Assembly: GCA_034640345.1 (NCBI GenBank)
Contig: JAXRVH010000021.1
Coordinates: forward strand, 1 to 64,000
Length of the DNA stretch: 64,000 nucleotides
Source: Drechslera avenae
Lineage: Eukaryota > Ascomycota > Dothideomycetes > Pleosporales > Pleosporaceae
Reading direction: 5' to 3'
The notes below the pieces were generated by a model that saw nothing but the letters and a program-made list of their open reading frames with translations, was not told the DNA's origin and searched no databases. This document shows, in pieces, positions 46,025-56,853 of this stretch. Each line of letters begins with the position of its first letter. The stretch's first letter is position 1. The position numbers and the translations under genes were made by a program.

Positions 46025-46411
46025 AGCGGAGACGGGTTAGTTGGGCGGGTGAAGGCAAGCGTGATGGGGGTTTGGATGGGTGGACTTGTGCCGTTGCGAC
46101 TTGGGCGGACGATTGCTCGACAGGCGATTTTGGGCAACAGCGCCAAGACTCGTTAGCTCGAGACAATGATGGGAAATTGAGAGATGCAGATGCGGGTGCG
46201 ATAAAGTGAACAGGACACAGGTACCGTAGTTGGCTGCAAGTACGCGGGACAGGCCAGCCAGCCACTCGCGGCACTCGAAGGGCCGGGCAGCGGTTAAATC
46301 CCTGTCGTCAAAATTCTGGTGCCTGGCCGTGACGTCGGCCGCGGCTGTCGCTCAAAGTCAGCTGTTGCGGGCGAAAACTTCAATGTCTGTCCTCAATCAC
46401 CGACACCCCCA
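46025..46411. promoter_or_regulatory. Bidirectional promoter, NOSIP-like gene and tafazzin
   Basis: 387 bases between two divergent start codons, moderately GC-rich, without other coding content. Both promoters must lie here or within the leaders; no TATA box stands out. Confidence 0.5.
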
Positions 46412-47703
46412 ATGCGACCCGAGGAGCAGCCGGAGGCTCCAAGCGGACCATGGCGCGCCGCGTCGGCCTTCACAATGGGCGCCGTCGGCCTTTTGTGCAA
46501 AGGCTTCCTCAACGGGCTGAGCAAGGTGGAGACGCATGGCATGGACGGCTTTTTGAAGCTGCTGGATGAGCGCGAGGATCCTGCGCAGAGGGAGAGAGGC
46601 CTGATTACTGGTATGCGGCTATTGGATTGGTTGTACTATCAATGCTGACATGCTGTAGTTTCGAATCACATCTCCGTGTACGTACGGTTGCCACACGCTC
46701 GCTCTCACCATGGAAGGACTAGGCTTATGGGATTTGGACAGAATGGATGACCCGATACTATGGGGCATACTCCCCCTCCCCTACATATTCAATCCAGATA
46801 ATCTACGCTGGGGACTGGGCAGCTATGATTTGTGCTTCACGAACAAGTACGTCAGCCTTTGCACAGGCGCACCATGGCAAGACTAACAAACAGCCAAACA
46901 GGGGACTGTCGACCTTCTTCACGTTCGGACAGGTTCTCCCTACACATCGCTCGGCGCATTCGCAGTTTGGCGGTCTCTTCCAGCCTACCATGACGGAGGC
47001 GATCCGGCTACTTTCGCGCGGGCCCTTCATCTACGAACAGAAGCCGGCCTCTCAGCCGGCTACATCAGTCAAGAGCCCAGATCTCATTGATCCCTTCAGC
47101 AGCGGACACCTCACCTTCTCCACAAACGGCCAGGACACGTTTCCAGCGCCGTCAGCATACCGCAGTCGACGGCACGCATGGGTCCACATCTTCCCGGAAG
47201 GCATGATTCACCAGAGTGAGCAGAGGATCATGCGCTACTTCAAGTGGGGCGTGTCGCGGCTCATACTGGAGAGCGACCCAATGCCGGATGTTGTGCCCAT
47301 CTTCATCGAGGGCTTCGACAACATCATGCACGAGACGCGCACATTCCCGCGCTTCATACCACGGCCATTCCAGAACGTCCGCGTGACGTTTGGCGAGAAG
47401 CTGGATGCCGACGAGGTGTTTGGCGACTTGCGCGCCCGCTGGAAGCAGATGCGGGCCCAGGAGGAGAGGCGCAGCGGCCGGCTGGACGTGGGAGTGCTGA
47501 ACGATGCGCTGAAGTACTCGGACGAGGCTGTCAGCTTGCGCAAGGAGTGCACGCGACGAATACGGCAGGCAGTGCTGGACGTGAGGCGGCAGCGTGGCTA
47601 CCCCGAAGACGACCCAAAGAACAGCCTCGCGTCGACGTGGGCGCGGGAAGGGCGTCAGCGGGAGGGCCGCAAAGAGGACGGCAGCATCACAAAGGATGCA
47701 TGA
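46412..47703 (+). CDS. TAZ1: Tafazzin-type cardiolipin transacylase
   Basis: Remodels cardiolipin acyl chains on mitochondrial membranes. Exons are 46412-46610, 46659-46677, 46742-46846 and 46902-47703; introns are 48, 64 and 55 bp; 374 residues. The acyltransferase motif HX4D is present as NHISVMDDP (H70, D75), and the second motif is HIFPEGMIHQ. The segment CFTNKGLSTFFTFGQVLPTHR also matches tafazzins. Exon 2 is only 19 nucleotides and encodes VSNHIS plus part of a codon, so the catalytic motif is split by an intron. The N-terminus holds a hydrophobic stretch (AFTMGAVGLLCKGFL) that serves as membrane anchor. A proline/serine insertion (about 130-165) lies between the two motifs, longer than in yeast Taz1. 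A basic coiled tail follows. Confidence 0.92.
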
Positions 47704-48278
47704 GGGAGTGAGTGACGCCTCGTCAAGCAAGCAAAGCGCGGCAGCGTGTCAGATTAGATCAAGTAATTACACCATCAGCGACTCGTGTGTTTCTGCGTGC
47801 CGATCAACCACCACCAGGCGGCACCGCAAGGCGCGACTGGGCGGGTTTCGTCATTGCAATTCGTGTCGCAGCAACAGTCTCTGGCGTGCTCTTATCATCA
47901 TTCACTGCTAGCGACGCGCATTCACCGCGGCCCTCGAAAGGGACAACGATGACTTGTGACGAGGCTGAAGAGGAAGAAGAAGAAGAAGAGGAGAAGAGGA
48001 AGAAGGAGAGGCGAGTGTAGTGGGCATGGTTGCGTGGGCTGTGCACGGCCCCTGATTGCGGCGGCGGCCAGGACAGCAGGAGGCAGATAAAACCCTTCGA
48101 ATGCCCCGCTCTGTCCAATTCCCACGCCCACACCAGCGGGAGCTCTGGCAGATTAATTCACCGCCCCCACTCAACGGCACCACCGCAGGCCAACACCAAG
48201 ACACCAAACAGGCACTACTACTGTACCGTCGTCCACACCCCGGCTCCCAACCCCGGTTCCACACCACGGCCCAATCCA
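47704..48278. other. Intergenic region
   Basis: Contains a GAA/GAG-rich stretch (47965-48015) and the leader of the NC2-alpha gene. No gene seen. Confidence 0.45.
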
Positions 48279-49019
48279 ATGAACAACAGCCAGGCTCCAC
48301 ACTCGCCAGATTTATCTTCGTCGTATTACTACGCTGCCGCGCCTACATATAGCCCTCCCCAGCATTCGCCATACAGACGCTCTTTTTCCTGCATTCCGCC
48401 GCCCTATTCGCCCCTCAGCCTGAGCGCCGCCACACTGCAGAGCAAGACTGAAACTGCGCCACAGCCTTACATGCCTCGCGGTGTCAAGAAGGAGGAGAGC
48501 ATGCAAGATGCGGACTACGTGCCCGACGCGTCAGTGTCAGTGCCCTCCATGCCCGACGCGAACATAAGCCTGGGCGGGGCAGCCACGCCCGGCGCCGACA
48601 TCAACATCAAGAACCACTTCCCTGTCGCGCGCATAAAGCGCATCATGCAGGCCGACGACGATGTCGGCAAGGTTGCCCAGGTCACGCCCGTCGTTGTGTG
48701 TACGTGCTGCCCTCCCCCGATCCCTACACGAGCCTGACTAACCCAACACGCTGCAGCAAAAGCGCTAGAGCTCTTCATGATCTCCCTCGTCACCAAGGCT
48801 GCCGCCGAAGCAAAGTCGCGCAACTCGAAGCGCGTCAGCTCCATCCACCTCAAGCAAGCCATCACCAAGACCGAATGCTTCGACTTCCTCAACGAGATTG
48901 TCTCAAAGGTCGCCGACGCTCCGGACAAGAACGAAGGGGATGCCATGGATGTGGACGGCAAGAAGAAGAAGACTTCGACCCGAAAGAAGAAGAAGGCGGA
49001 GAGCGACGAGGACTTTTGA
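48279..49019 (+). CDS. BUR6: NC2-alpha (Bur6/DRAP1), histone-fold transcription cofactor
   Basis: Alpha subunit of negative cofactor 2, which with NC2-beta binds TBP on promoters and represses or tunes RNA polymerase II initiation in the nucleus. Exons are 48279-48699 and 48757-49019 with a 57-bp intron that restores TPVVVSKALELF; 227 residues. The first 105 residues are proline/serine/tyrosine-rich and not conserved. The histone fold covers about 110-195 and shows the NC2-alpha signature HFPVARIKRIMQADDDVGKV, then ALELFMISLVTKAA and SSIHLKQAI. The tail is acidic then lysine-rich (KKKKTSTRKKKKAESDEDF). The frame is open from a TTG upstream; the first ATG is at 48279. DNA polymerase epsilon subunits have a similar fold, but the IMQxDxDVGKVA stretch favours NC2-alpha. 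Confidence 0.88.
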
Positions 49020-49990
49020 GACCACGCCTCCACGTGGCTCCAGGCACCGTCTTGACACGTAGTCGCATGCTCATGACGACCTCTTCTTTGGCAGGCACAT
49101 GCAGCTGGGGGGGGACATGATGGGAGTCTGCGCTGGCGCTCGATTGTTCCTACTCGCACTGCTGCCAGACACTCGGCTGTTACTGATCGCGCTTCCTTTA
49201 CCACTCACTACCTGGCGCTCGATTCAGCCGCATTTCCTGTGCCTGTGACACTGGACAACCTCCTGCTAAGCCAGGTCATGTTGTCAATCACCATCACCGA
49301 CCTCCGTATCACGTTGCCCTGGCCCGCCTTATACACCTTGAGCGATGTGTACGAAAAAGGAGGATATCCTGGCCAACGTCGCTCCTCTCTGCTGTAATCA
49401 GACGTATGTAGATCGCGTTCCTGCGTGAAATGCCTTCAGTTGCCGAGTACAACACCACGCGGGACATGTGTGGACTTGAGAGGCGTTTGGGTATTACGAG
49501 CATGGCATGCCCGGCGTTATTTTATTTTAGCATGAACAGCCACGATACCAATGAAGACGGATACATGATTTTTCCCCACTCGGTCTGGCTTCTCCCGCGT
49601 ATTCCACAACCCTAACCGAACAATTGTGTTCTCCGGGCCGATTAGACTCGACGTCACGTTGCAGTTTACGCGGTGTGGAGCCGATGGATAAACAGAGCGT
49701 ACAACCAAAAGCCTTCCCACCAACCAGTGTTTCTTGTACCATGCAATTTATCCGCCTCGCTCCGCAATTCCCCACGGATCAACCGCACCCCGGATTCTTC
49801 CAGGAACATGTTGTATACTAGTCCCATCATTAGCACAGAACTAGTCTGATGTGCTAACCTTGACTTGCCCATTTTACCTACAGCCGTCGTACTGGTGCCG
49901 GTGAAGCGGTCGAGTACTTAAAATGATGGATCCCCAGTATTCTGGGCGTTGTAGACTTGGGCATTTTACTGGGAAACGATTGAAAAAAAA
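49020..49990. other. Intergenic region
   Basis: Terminator side of NC2-alpha and promoter of the SGNH hydrolase. Only short shadow frames are seen; an A-run (49983-49991) touches the next start codon. Confidence 0.45.
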
Positions 49991-51389
49991 ATGTTCTTTT
50001 CAAGGCTGGCAGTGTTCCTTGTGGGCGCCGCAGTGTCTATCCAAGGCCAGGCAGTAGAGAAGAGAAACACGCAAAAGATTCGTCCCAATCCTTCAAATGG
50101 CCACTGGGTAGATGCATTCGCAACGATGCCACAGCTCACAGAGCCGGCCAACTTGCCTCTTCCACCATTCGTAAGGACACTCTGAACCACTCAGTCCACA
50201 CCCACCTAACAAGCAACTGCAGAACCAAACCGGCGCCGTTTTTGTCAACAGCACCATCCGCCAAACGCTCTACATGACCGCAAATGCACATCAAATCCGC
50301 CTGAAATTCTCAAACGTCTTTGGTGGATCCAACCTTCCCATTACCGCTGTCACCATCGCCCTACCCTTGAACCAGACAGCCGGGATCCATCAGATCCAAT
50401 CCAAGACTGTCCAAAAAGTGACCTTTGGTGGTCAAGATGGCATCAGCGTTCCCAACGGCGCCCTGGCCGTATCGGACCCTATCAATTTCGAAATATATCC
50501 CGAGCAGATCATCACAGTGACAATGTACCTTGCCAACGGCCAGAAGACCAACAGCATCACCAGCCACCCTGGCTCCAGAACAACAAGCTGGTTTCAACCT
50601 GGCAACGCCGTCTCCTCCCCCAGCTTCGCCATCACCAACGCCACCGAGCAATCCGTAGCCCATTGGTACTTTATCTCCAGTGTCGAAGCCTGGGCCGCAC
50701 CAAAAGTAGGCTCGCTCCTCATTGTTGGCGACTCCATAACCGACGGCCGAGGCTCCACCCCCGACCAAAACAACCGCTGGCCTAACCTCCTCCTCGCCCG
50801 CATGCAGAAGAACGCGGCTACCAAACACATCTCTGTCGGTAATCTGGCAGCCGGAGGAAACAGGATCCTAGCCGATGGCCTCGGCCCCAACGCCTTTGGC
50901 CGCATCGATCGTGACGTGCTCGCCCACTCGGGCGTCAAGTACGCCATGATTTTCGAAGGTGTCAACGACATTGGCGTCGCCGCTCCCACCACTGAAGCTC
51001 AAGACGCTATCTACGGACCCCTGATCCAAGCCTACGAGCAAATGGCGACTCTCATACACAGCCATGGCATCCCCGTTTTCGCAGCTACTATAACCCCCTT
51101 CTCTGCCCCGTCAAATTTCACGGGTCAGCCGTACAGTAGTGCTGAGAGGGAGGTTACAAGACAAAAGGTCAACAAGTGGATTCGGGAGAGTGGCGTGTTT
51201 GATGCCGTTGTGGATTTCGACAAGATGCTGGCGAATCCAAAGGTGCCAAGTCAGTTGGATCCCAAGTGGGAGAGTGTGGATTATTTGCATCCCGGTGTGC
51301 CCGGTTATCAGCATTTGGCTGATGAGTTCCCGTTGAGCATATTTGGGAAGTGGGCGGATGGTGCTGATGAGTTTTCATGGGGACAGTAA
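49991..51389 (+). CDS. Secreted SGNH/GDSL-type esterase
   Basis: Extracellular hydrolase of the SGNH superfamily. Exons are 49991-50170 and 50223-51389 with a 52-bp phase-0 intron; 448 residues. A signal peptide ends near residue 20 (GAAVSIQGQ), followed by a possible KR propeptide site (VEKR). Block I is VGDSITDGRG with catalytic Ser231, the block II glycine lies in NLAAGGNR, block III is GVND with Asn308, and block V gives Asp413 and His416 (DYLHPG). The N-terminal 200 residues form a beta-rich domain with IRQTLYMTANAHQIRLKFSN, typical of fungal GDSL proteins acting on plant or microbial polysaccharide esters. Several N-glycosylation sequons are present. Exact substrate is unknown. Confidence 0.92.
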
Positions 51390-52266
51390 GGCTCACGGGA
51401 GACGGAGTAGGATTTACATATATATATATGAGTTTTTTACGAATTTTCTCCGTCACTGTTGTTGGTGTGTGCCCGTGCTGCACGTGTACATATACATGCC
51501 AAGGCCAAAATTGGTATAAAAATCCTTGCGCGCTTCGTCATTCTGAATCATCAATCTAATGACCTTTTTTCTTCTCTTTTTATTAATTAGAAAAACTGGA
51601 CATTATTTCTGAGTATGTTCCGGTGGCTGCAAAAGAAGAATGCAAGATAACATGTGTGACGGCTTGTCCAGTTCTGCAAAAGTTTTAAAATAACAGAAAC
51701 ATGAGAAAAGTTGGTGGCAATACCGAAATGACAAGTTTTTTTTTAAAAAAAAACATGCAGAAAGTCCCGTGATGAGAACTGGAGGAAGAAGAGGGAAAAT
51801 CATATACTATAACATTTTCTTTCCAGAAACCCTACCCTCCACATCTTTTTTTTTTAATAAATAGAGGGTACATGCTAGTATTATGGCACAAATAATCTGA
51901 TGGAGTTGAAGAGTATGCTGTCTGCAGCTGGAATTGTCGACTTGGACATCAAAAGTTCCAAAGTTCTGGGTTAGTAAGTCATGTGGGAATAACTGTACGA
52001 GCAACCACCTACATGACCGCGAAAATGAAAAAAAAAATTGTCAAGTACAAGGGACCGTGTAATCATCTTATTTGGTATCTTTCATATTCAATGTAAACGT
52101 CTCAAGCCTCGACCATTTGCCATCTAAAGCCGACGAGGCGCCACTCGCGTCCTAGATGTTCTCAACTCCTCCTGCATCTCTCCCCCAAGAAGCGCCTAAA
52201 ATGCCCTACCAAGACAACCCATCGTCGCTACCGCGCCGAACACCGCAGCCGAAAAGTCAACGCCCG
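51390..52266. other. Convergent AT-rich intergenic region
   Basis: 3' ends of the esterase and the TORC2 subunit face each other. It contains a T9A9 palindrome at 51736-51753 and further A and T runs, but no gene. Confidence 0.5.
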
Positions 52267-54913
52267 CTAAACAATCCCCTCTTGGAACCTCTCAACCCCC
52301 CTCTTAATCTCCCTCACAATCTCCACCGCTTCATCCGTAGTCTGCGCCTCAAAATCATACCTCTTTGTCTCCCTCTCCTTGAAAACGATGACACGGAACA
52401 TCTTTGGATGTTTCTTGCTAACTTTACTACCAATCACACTGCTAAAATGCACCGTTGTAGTTTTGCCCTGGCCCTCGATACCGAAGCCACCGCGGGCGCC
52501 GGTTTTGGACTCGCCAGGCATAATGTGCATGTACTCGTTGTCGAGAGCAAGGATGCGGGAGGTTGAGGAGGCAAAAGACATGGGCTGTTTGCGGAGGACG
52601 GCATAGCGGCGGTAATAGTTTGTTGCTGTGAGAGATAGGGCGCCTGATTCCCCTGTTCTTGCGAGCGGATGAATGAGGCCTTGGCCCGAGACGGCAGCGG
52701 CCGTGCGATCGCCTTTCTTCGTCTTTTTGGGCGCTCCACCCGTGCTGATGATGAGTGGCGCGTTGGGTGATGAGGAACCTGGTGATCCAGCCAAGCCAAA
52801 CACCCCATCACCGACAAACCGGCGACGTACCAAATCGAGGTCCATACGCGTGTCTAATGCTTCTACCGTGCGATCTGGCGGCGCTACGGTGGTGCTACCA
52901 GTCACCTTGAGGATATAAAGAGCTTTATCGAGCCGCAGGTCATGGCACACTTGATCAAAAAGATCTGCAATATAGGTATCGGTCGTGCAAGGCAATGAGA
53001 AGTGTTTGGTGTGAAAGTTTTCGTCGGTGTAGTGAATGTTGACCGTTTTTGGGGCCCCGGTACGACTAGCAGCATGCGATTGAGGCACCTTTGGAACGTC
53101 GGCCAGGTTGCTCGTGTCTTTCCGCGTCGCCGTGGGCGCGAATGAGGGCCCAGTAATTGGATTCCTGAAACTCTTCGCACGACTAGGAATCGGTTTCACT
53201 GGTTTCTTCTCTTCCTTCTCGGTAGGTCCGTCTTGCGACACGACCGCACTGGCTGCTTCTTCACTGTAGATTGGCGTGAGCTTCTCGTTCTCGCCAAACT
53301 CCCGCTGAGTCGCCTCGACAAGCGCGAACTCATCCCAGGGCTTGTCTCGTGCACGAGGTCGCATTCCGCGGGCATTGTTGGATGCAAAGTCTTTCAACGA
53401 CTTGTTCCTCGTGAGTGGTGGAAACTCGTCATCGACTTCGCCATCATCATACATGCGCATGACCCAGCGATTTACATTGATTTGTTCGGGAGTTAGTGGC
53501 GGCTCCAGCTTCTCCTCTTGGTATCGATGCAGCGCGTATCCGATAGCCTCAGCCACAGTAGGTCCTTCACCTTTATCATTGAACTTCCTGATGAGGAGCT
53601 CGATGGGCTTCGAGGGTTTTGCAGAGAATGGACAGTACAACTTGATGTATAGAGGATTCTGCTGGGCCTCACTAGCAGCATTCCACATGGCAAAGCGCTG
53701 CAGTGGATTCGATGGCTTCTGTTCTTTGGCCCGAAGAGCCTGGGTCAAGGCGCTCACTGGCAGCACGAAACTAATCGGCCGCGGCGGGGGAAGAGCTTGG
53801 AGAGTTGGAAGGATAGATTCTTTCCTTTTCTTTGGTGAACTTTGGAAGGGTGTCATGCCCGGCATGGTGGGAAGATGGCCGCCAGCTGGAGACGAGTCCA
53901 GAGGGTCGCCGCCCGCACCTATAAGAGAAACACTGTCGTCGGAACCGGAGAACTCGGAGGTTAAAGAATCGTCCGACTCGTTGCCTTCTTCGTTCAAGGC
54001 TTCGAGTCGTGCGCGTGCCCCGCCAGCTTCTTCTCCGTCCTCTTCTATCCGTTGCGATAACAACTGACTTGCACCAGCAGCCTTTCGAGGATTGACCCGT
54101 CTCTTTTTGAACGATGAGCTGTCGAATTCATTTTCAGAAGACATCTCACTGCTGGTAATGGTGTCTCTTCGTGGCCTTGGTTTTGATGTCTCTACAGTGC
54201 CCAACGATGCTCTACGCGGCATGGGGTCGCGTGGCCGTGACGGAGATGTGATCAGAAGCGAGGGACCTTGACCAGCTTCTGCGAGTTCTTTTCGCAGAGC
54301 TGAACCAGGTATAGGCGAAGATCCTGAGCGGGTGCGTAGCGGCATCTTGGTGAACTTGATTTGGTTTGCGGGCCTGGCAGATGTATGTTAGTACAGTCTT
54401 TGCGCGCATAGAGACTGGCTACCTTTGCGCATCATCTTCTTCATCGCTCTCATCGCTGAGATCGCTGCTGTCATCCTCCTCTAATTGTTCCTTTCTCCGT
54501 CTGCGCTTCGCATTCAACGTGGGCCCAACGGTATCGTTGCTTCCGCCTCCAGTGACCATGCCGCCTTCCTCTTCATCGTCACCAAAGCCTTCGGGTGGCT
54601 TCAATCCAGCCGAACGGGGAGCCTGGAAGTATTCCGAGGTAATCGCGGTGGGTATCGGCGGGGAGTATGTGCGCTTGATGTCAGAGGCATTGGGAACCCA
54701 GCCAGCGGCGCGGAAAGCTGGATTGTTCAGCACACTCGAGTCGACGTTGATTAGTCGTTCCCCGACGCCATCCTTGATTGACGAGAGGTACGCGGTCCGA
54801 AGCTGGTATAAGACGAAGCTAGGCGGAGTTAGTTGTCTGACTGGCGAATGCGACGCCGCGGACGTGATGCGGGCTCGGTCGCTCACTCACTCTTCATTCT
54901 GAAGGAGCGACAT
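52267..54913 (-). CDS. AVO1: TORC2 subunit Avo1/Sin1
   Basis: Scaffold and substrate-recruiting subunit of target-of-rapamycin complex 2 at the plasma membrane. Exons are 54891-54913, 54423-54818 and 52267-54373; introns are 72 and 49 bp; 841 residues. Splicing gives the conserved start MSLLQNEDFVLYQLRTAYL. QIKFTKMPLRTRSGSSPIP follows around residue 145. The CRIM domain covers about 355-480 (ALTQALRAKEQKPSNPLQRF, CPFSAKPSKPIELLIRKF), a Ras-binding-like domain about 585-660, and a PH domain about 730-838 (YRRYAVLRKQPMSF, FRVIVFKERETKRYDFEA). The rest is acidic and serine-rich. Only 235 bp separate it from the divergent PRCC-domain gene. All known family domains are present. Confidence 0.93.
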
Positions 54914-55148
54914 GGTTCTCGAGTCAAGCTATCATAGTATCATAATAGAAGGGTATATGCCAGACCAGCTGAAGGGTATCATGAAGCCATAAGGGAAACC
55001 TGCAGTAAGCGCAGTGAAGCTTGTGGGGAAGAGTGAATGGTGTAACTGGACCCTGGCTTGGCAATGGCGCTTGTGATCTCATCGTCAACTTTAACTTTGA
55101 CTGACATTCAACCGCGGCCTCCAAAACATCCACAACCTCACCGACGCG
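54914..55148. promoter_or_regulatory. Bidirectional promoter, AVO1 and PRCC-domain gene
   Basis: Only 235 bases separate the two start codons, so the genes must share promoter DNA. No TATA box is evident on either strand apart from an AT-rich patch near 54940. Confidence 0.55.
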
Positions 55149-56402
55149 ATGAATCTTCTCGCCGGTTATTCAGATTCCGAATCGGATAACGATGTGTCGC
55201 CCGCGCCAAAGATAGCCGCTAAGCAAGCCGCTAAGCCAGTCCCGAAGCCGGGTTTCCAGAAAGTCGTCGACCGTTCAAATCCGGGACGAATCAAGCTTAA
55301 CCTCCCCAGCGCATCACAGTCACAACAAGAGAAAGATGGCATACAAGATGACGCGCCACCTGCAAAAAAGCCGCGTCTCGGAGGGGGTTCGTCATTTGGT
55401 GGCTTCAACGCAATGCTGCCCGCGCCGAAGAAGCCAAACATAAACGCGATATCGGCCTCGGACAGCGCAAAGACAGGAAGTAGAGGATTGGGCAAAGGGC
55501 TCGCTTCGGGTGTCAACCTCAAAACCGGCGCCGAGCCTGCATTCAAGAGGGAACCAAGAGTCGAGACGGAGGAATACGATGAAACTGGCAACCCGATAAA
55601 GAAGGAGCCGATGAAGAAGGAGGATTTTAGAGCCATGCTTAACCTGCCACTGCCCAAGACAGAGGTGAAAAAAAATACCCAAGTGGAGGCGCCAGTCGAA
55701 GATACAAAGGCGGCGCCACCGCCGCAACAAGTACCAAAGCCAGCCGCACCCCGGTTTGTGCCCATGTCTGTTGGCAAAGGGAAGAAGAAGAAGCCCATAG
55801 CTCCTCGACCTACACCCAAACCTACCGACGGAGCCAGCTTACCTAGCATAAATGCGCAAACTTCCCAACCTGCTACCGCACCGCGCAAGTCCAAAGTCTC
55901 CCTATTCGGCGTGTCAAACGAACCAGAACCCATAGCCAAAGCACTAACCGACACCGAATACCAACCCCTCCTCTACGGCGCCGACGAAGAGCAAGCTCCA
56001 TCCATGCCCCCCGAAACATTCGCGGACCACTCCGCATACACCACTACACAACCCTCACCAGCCCCATCCGGCCCCTCAGGCCTCACAAACATTGCCTCGG
56101 AACTCAACCTCACCCCCGCCGAGCGCCGCCAACTCTTCGGCAAACAGCGCCGCGACGCCCCAGACTTCTCTTCAGCCCACATTGCCGAATTCAACACAGA
56201 TGCCGAGTACGCGCATAACGAGAGACTGCGGCAACAGGGCGAGGCCGTGTCACATAACCCACTAAAATCGATTACTGGAACAGGTAAGAACAGCCTGAGG
56301 AGCTTGGTCAATGTGGCGACGACGCAGAAGGAGGCGCTCGAGGATCATTTTGCCGCGGGACATCGCAATAAGAAGGAAGCGGGGAATAGGTATGGGTGGT
56401 GA
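55149..56402 (+). CDS. PRCC-domain protein (mitotic checkpoint/splicing related)
   Basis: Intronless 417-residue nuclear protein. It begins with MNLLAGYSDSESD, the usual N-terminus of PRCC-like proteins, and ends with the PRCC C-terminal region SLVNVATTQKEALEDHFAAG, then NKKEAGNRYGW. Human PRCC binds MAD2B and is also found with splicing factors; fungal members are annotated by this domain. The middle is proline- and lysine-rich with possible nuclear localisation signals (PPAKKPRLGGG, VGKGKKKKPIAPRP) and repeated KKEP motifs. The ordered part starts about residue 275 (DTEYQPLLYGADEE). A long antisense frame (55166-55954) is a shadow. Function in this fungus is inferred from the domain only. 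Confidence 0.85.
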   Translation: MNLLAGYSDSESDNDVSPAPKIAAKQAAKPVPKPGFQKVVDRSNPGRIKLNLPSASQSQQEKDGIQDDAPPAKKPRLGGGSSFGGFNAMLPAPKKPNINAISASDSAKTGSRGLGKGLASGVNLKTGAEPAFKREPRVETEEYDETGNPIKKEPMKKEDFRAMLNLPLPKTEVKKNTQVEAPVEDTKAAPPPQQVPKPAAPRFVPMSVGKGKKKKPIAPRPTPKPTDGASLPSINAQTSQPATAPRKSKVSLFGVSNEPEPIAKALTDTEYQPLLYGADEEQAPSMPPETFADHSAYTTTQPSPAPSGPSGLTNIASELNLTPAERRQLFGKQRRDAPDFSSAHIAEFNTDAEYAHNERLRQQGEAVSHNPLKSITGTGKNSLRSLVNVATTQKEALEDHFAAGHRNKKEAGNRYGW

Positions 56403-56853
56403 CGAGCGTGAAAAAGAAGAAAAGGAATGGCTGGGGTTACATGAGTGGAGGGAGTTTATGGGTGTGGTTGTATGATATACCTGCGCTGTAATCATCAGGA
56501 TTAGGGAGTTGGGGACATAGTTAGGCTACACATATTTTCCTCGAATGCTGTACCAGCAACACGGCAGAAGCGGCATGAAACAAGCATGATTATGGCTCAA
56601 TCACAACATTGGTTCACCGTATGAGGCCAAGTGCTTATCAGAGATTCAAAGAGAGAAGTAACCCTCAATGCCAATACGGACCGAGATTCAAAGGCAAAAC
56701 ATGGTGTTTCCAACCACCAAAACTCTCGTACACCACATGTCATCCCCCTGCCACTACTACCATTACTCCTTACGGCCAAAGCCTCCAAATAGCCGCCGCC
56801 TCAACACACCAACATGGCAGAATTGTGTAGTCAGATCTCCTTTTACACTGCCT
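56403..56853. other. Convergent intergenic region
   Basis: 3' ends of the PRCC-domain gene and the Kex2-site gene face each other. No gene or repeat seen. Confidence 0.4.
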
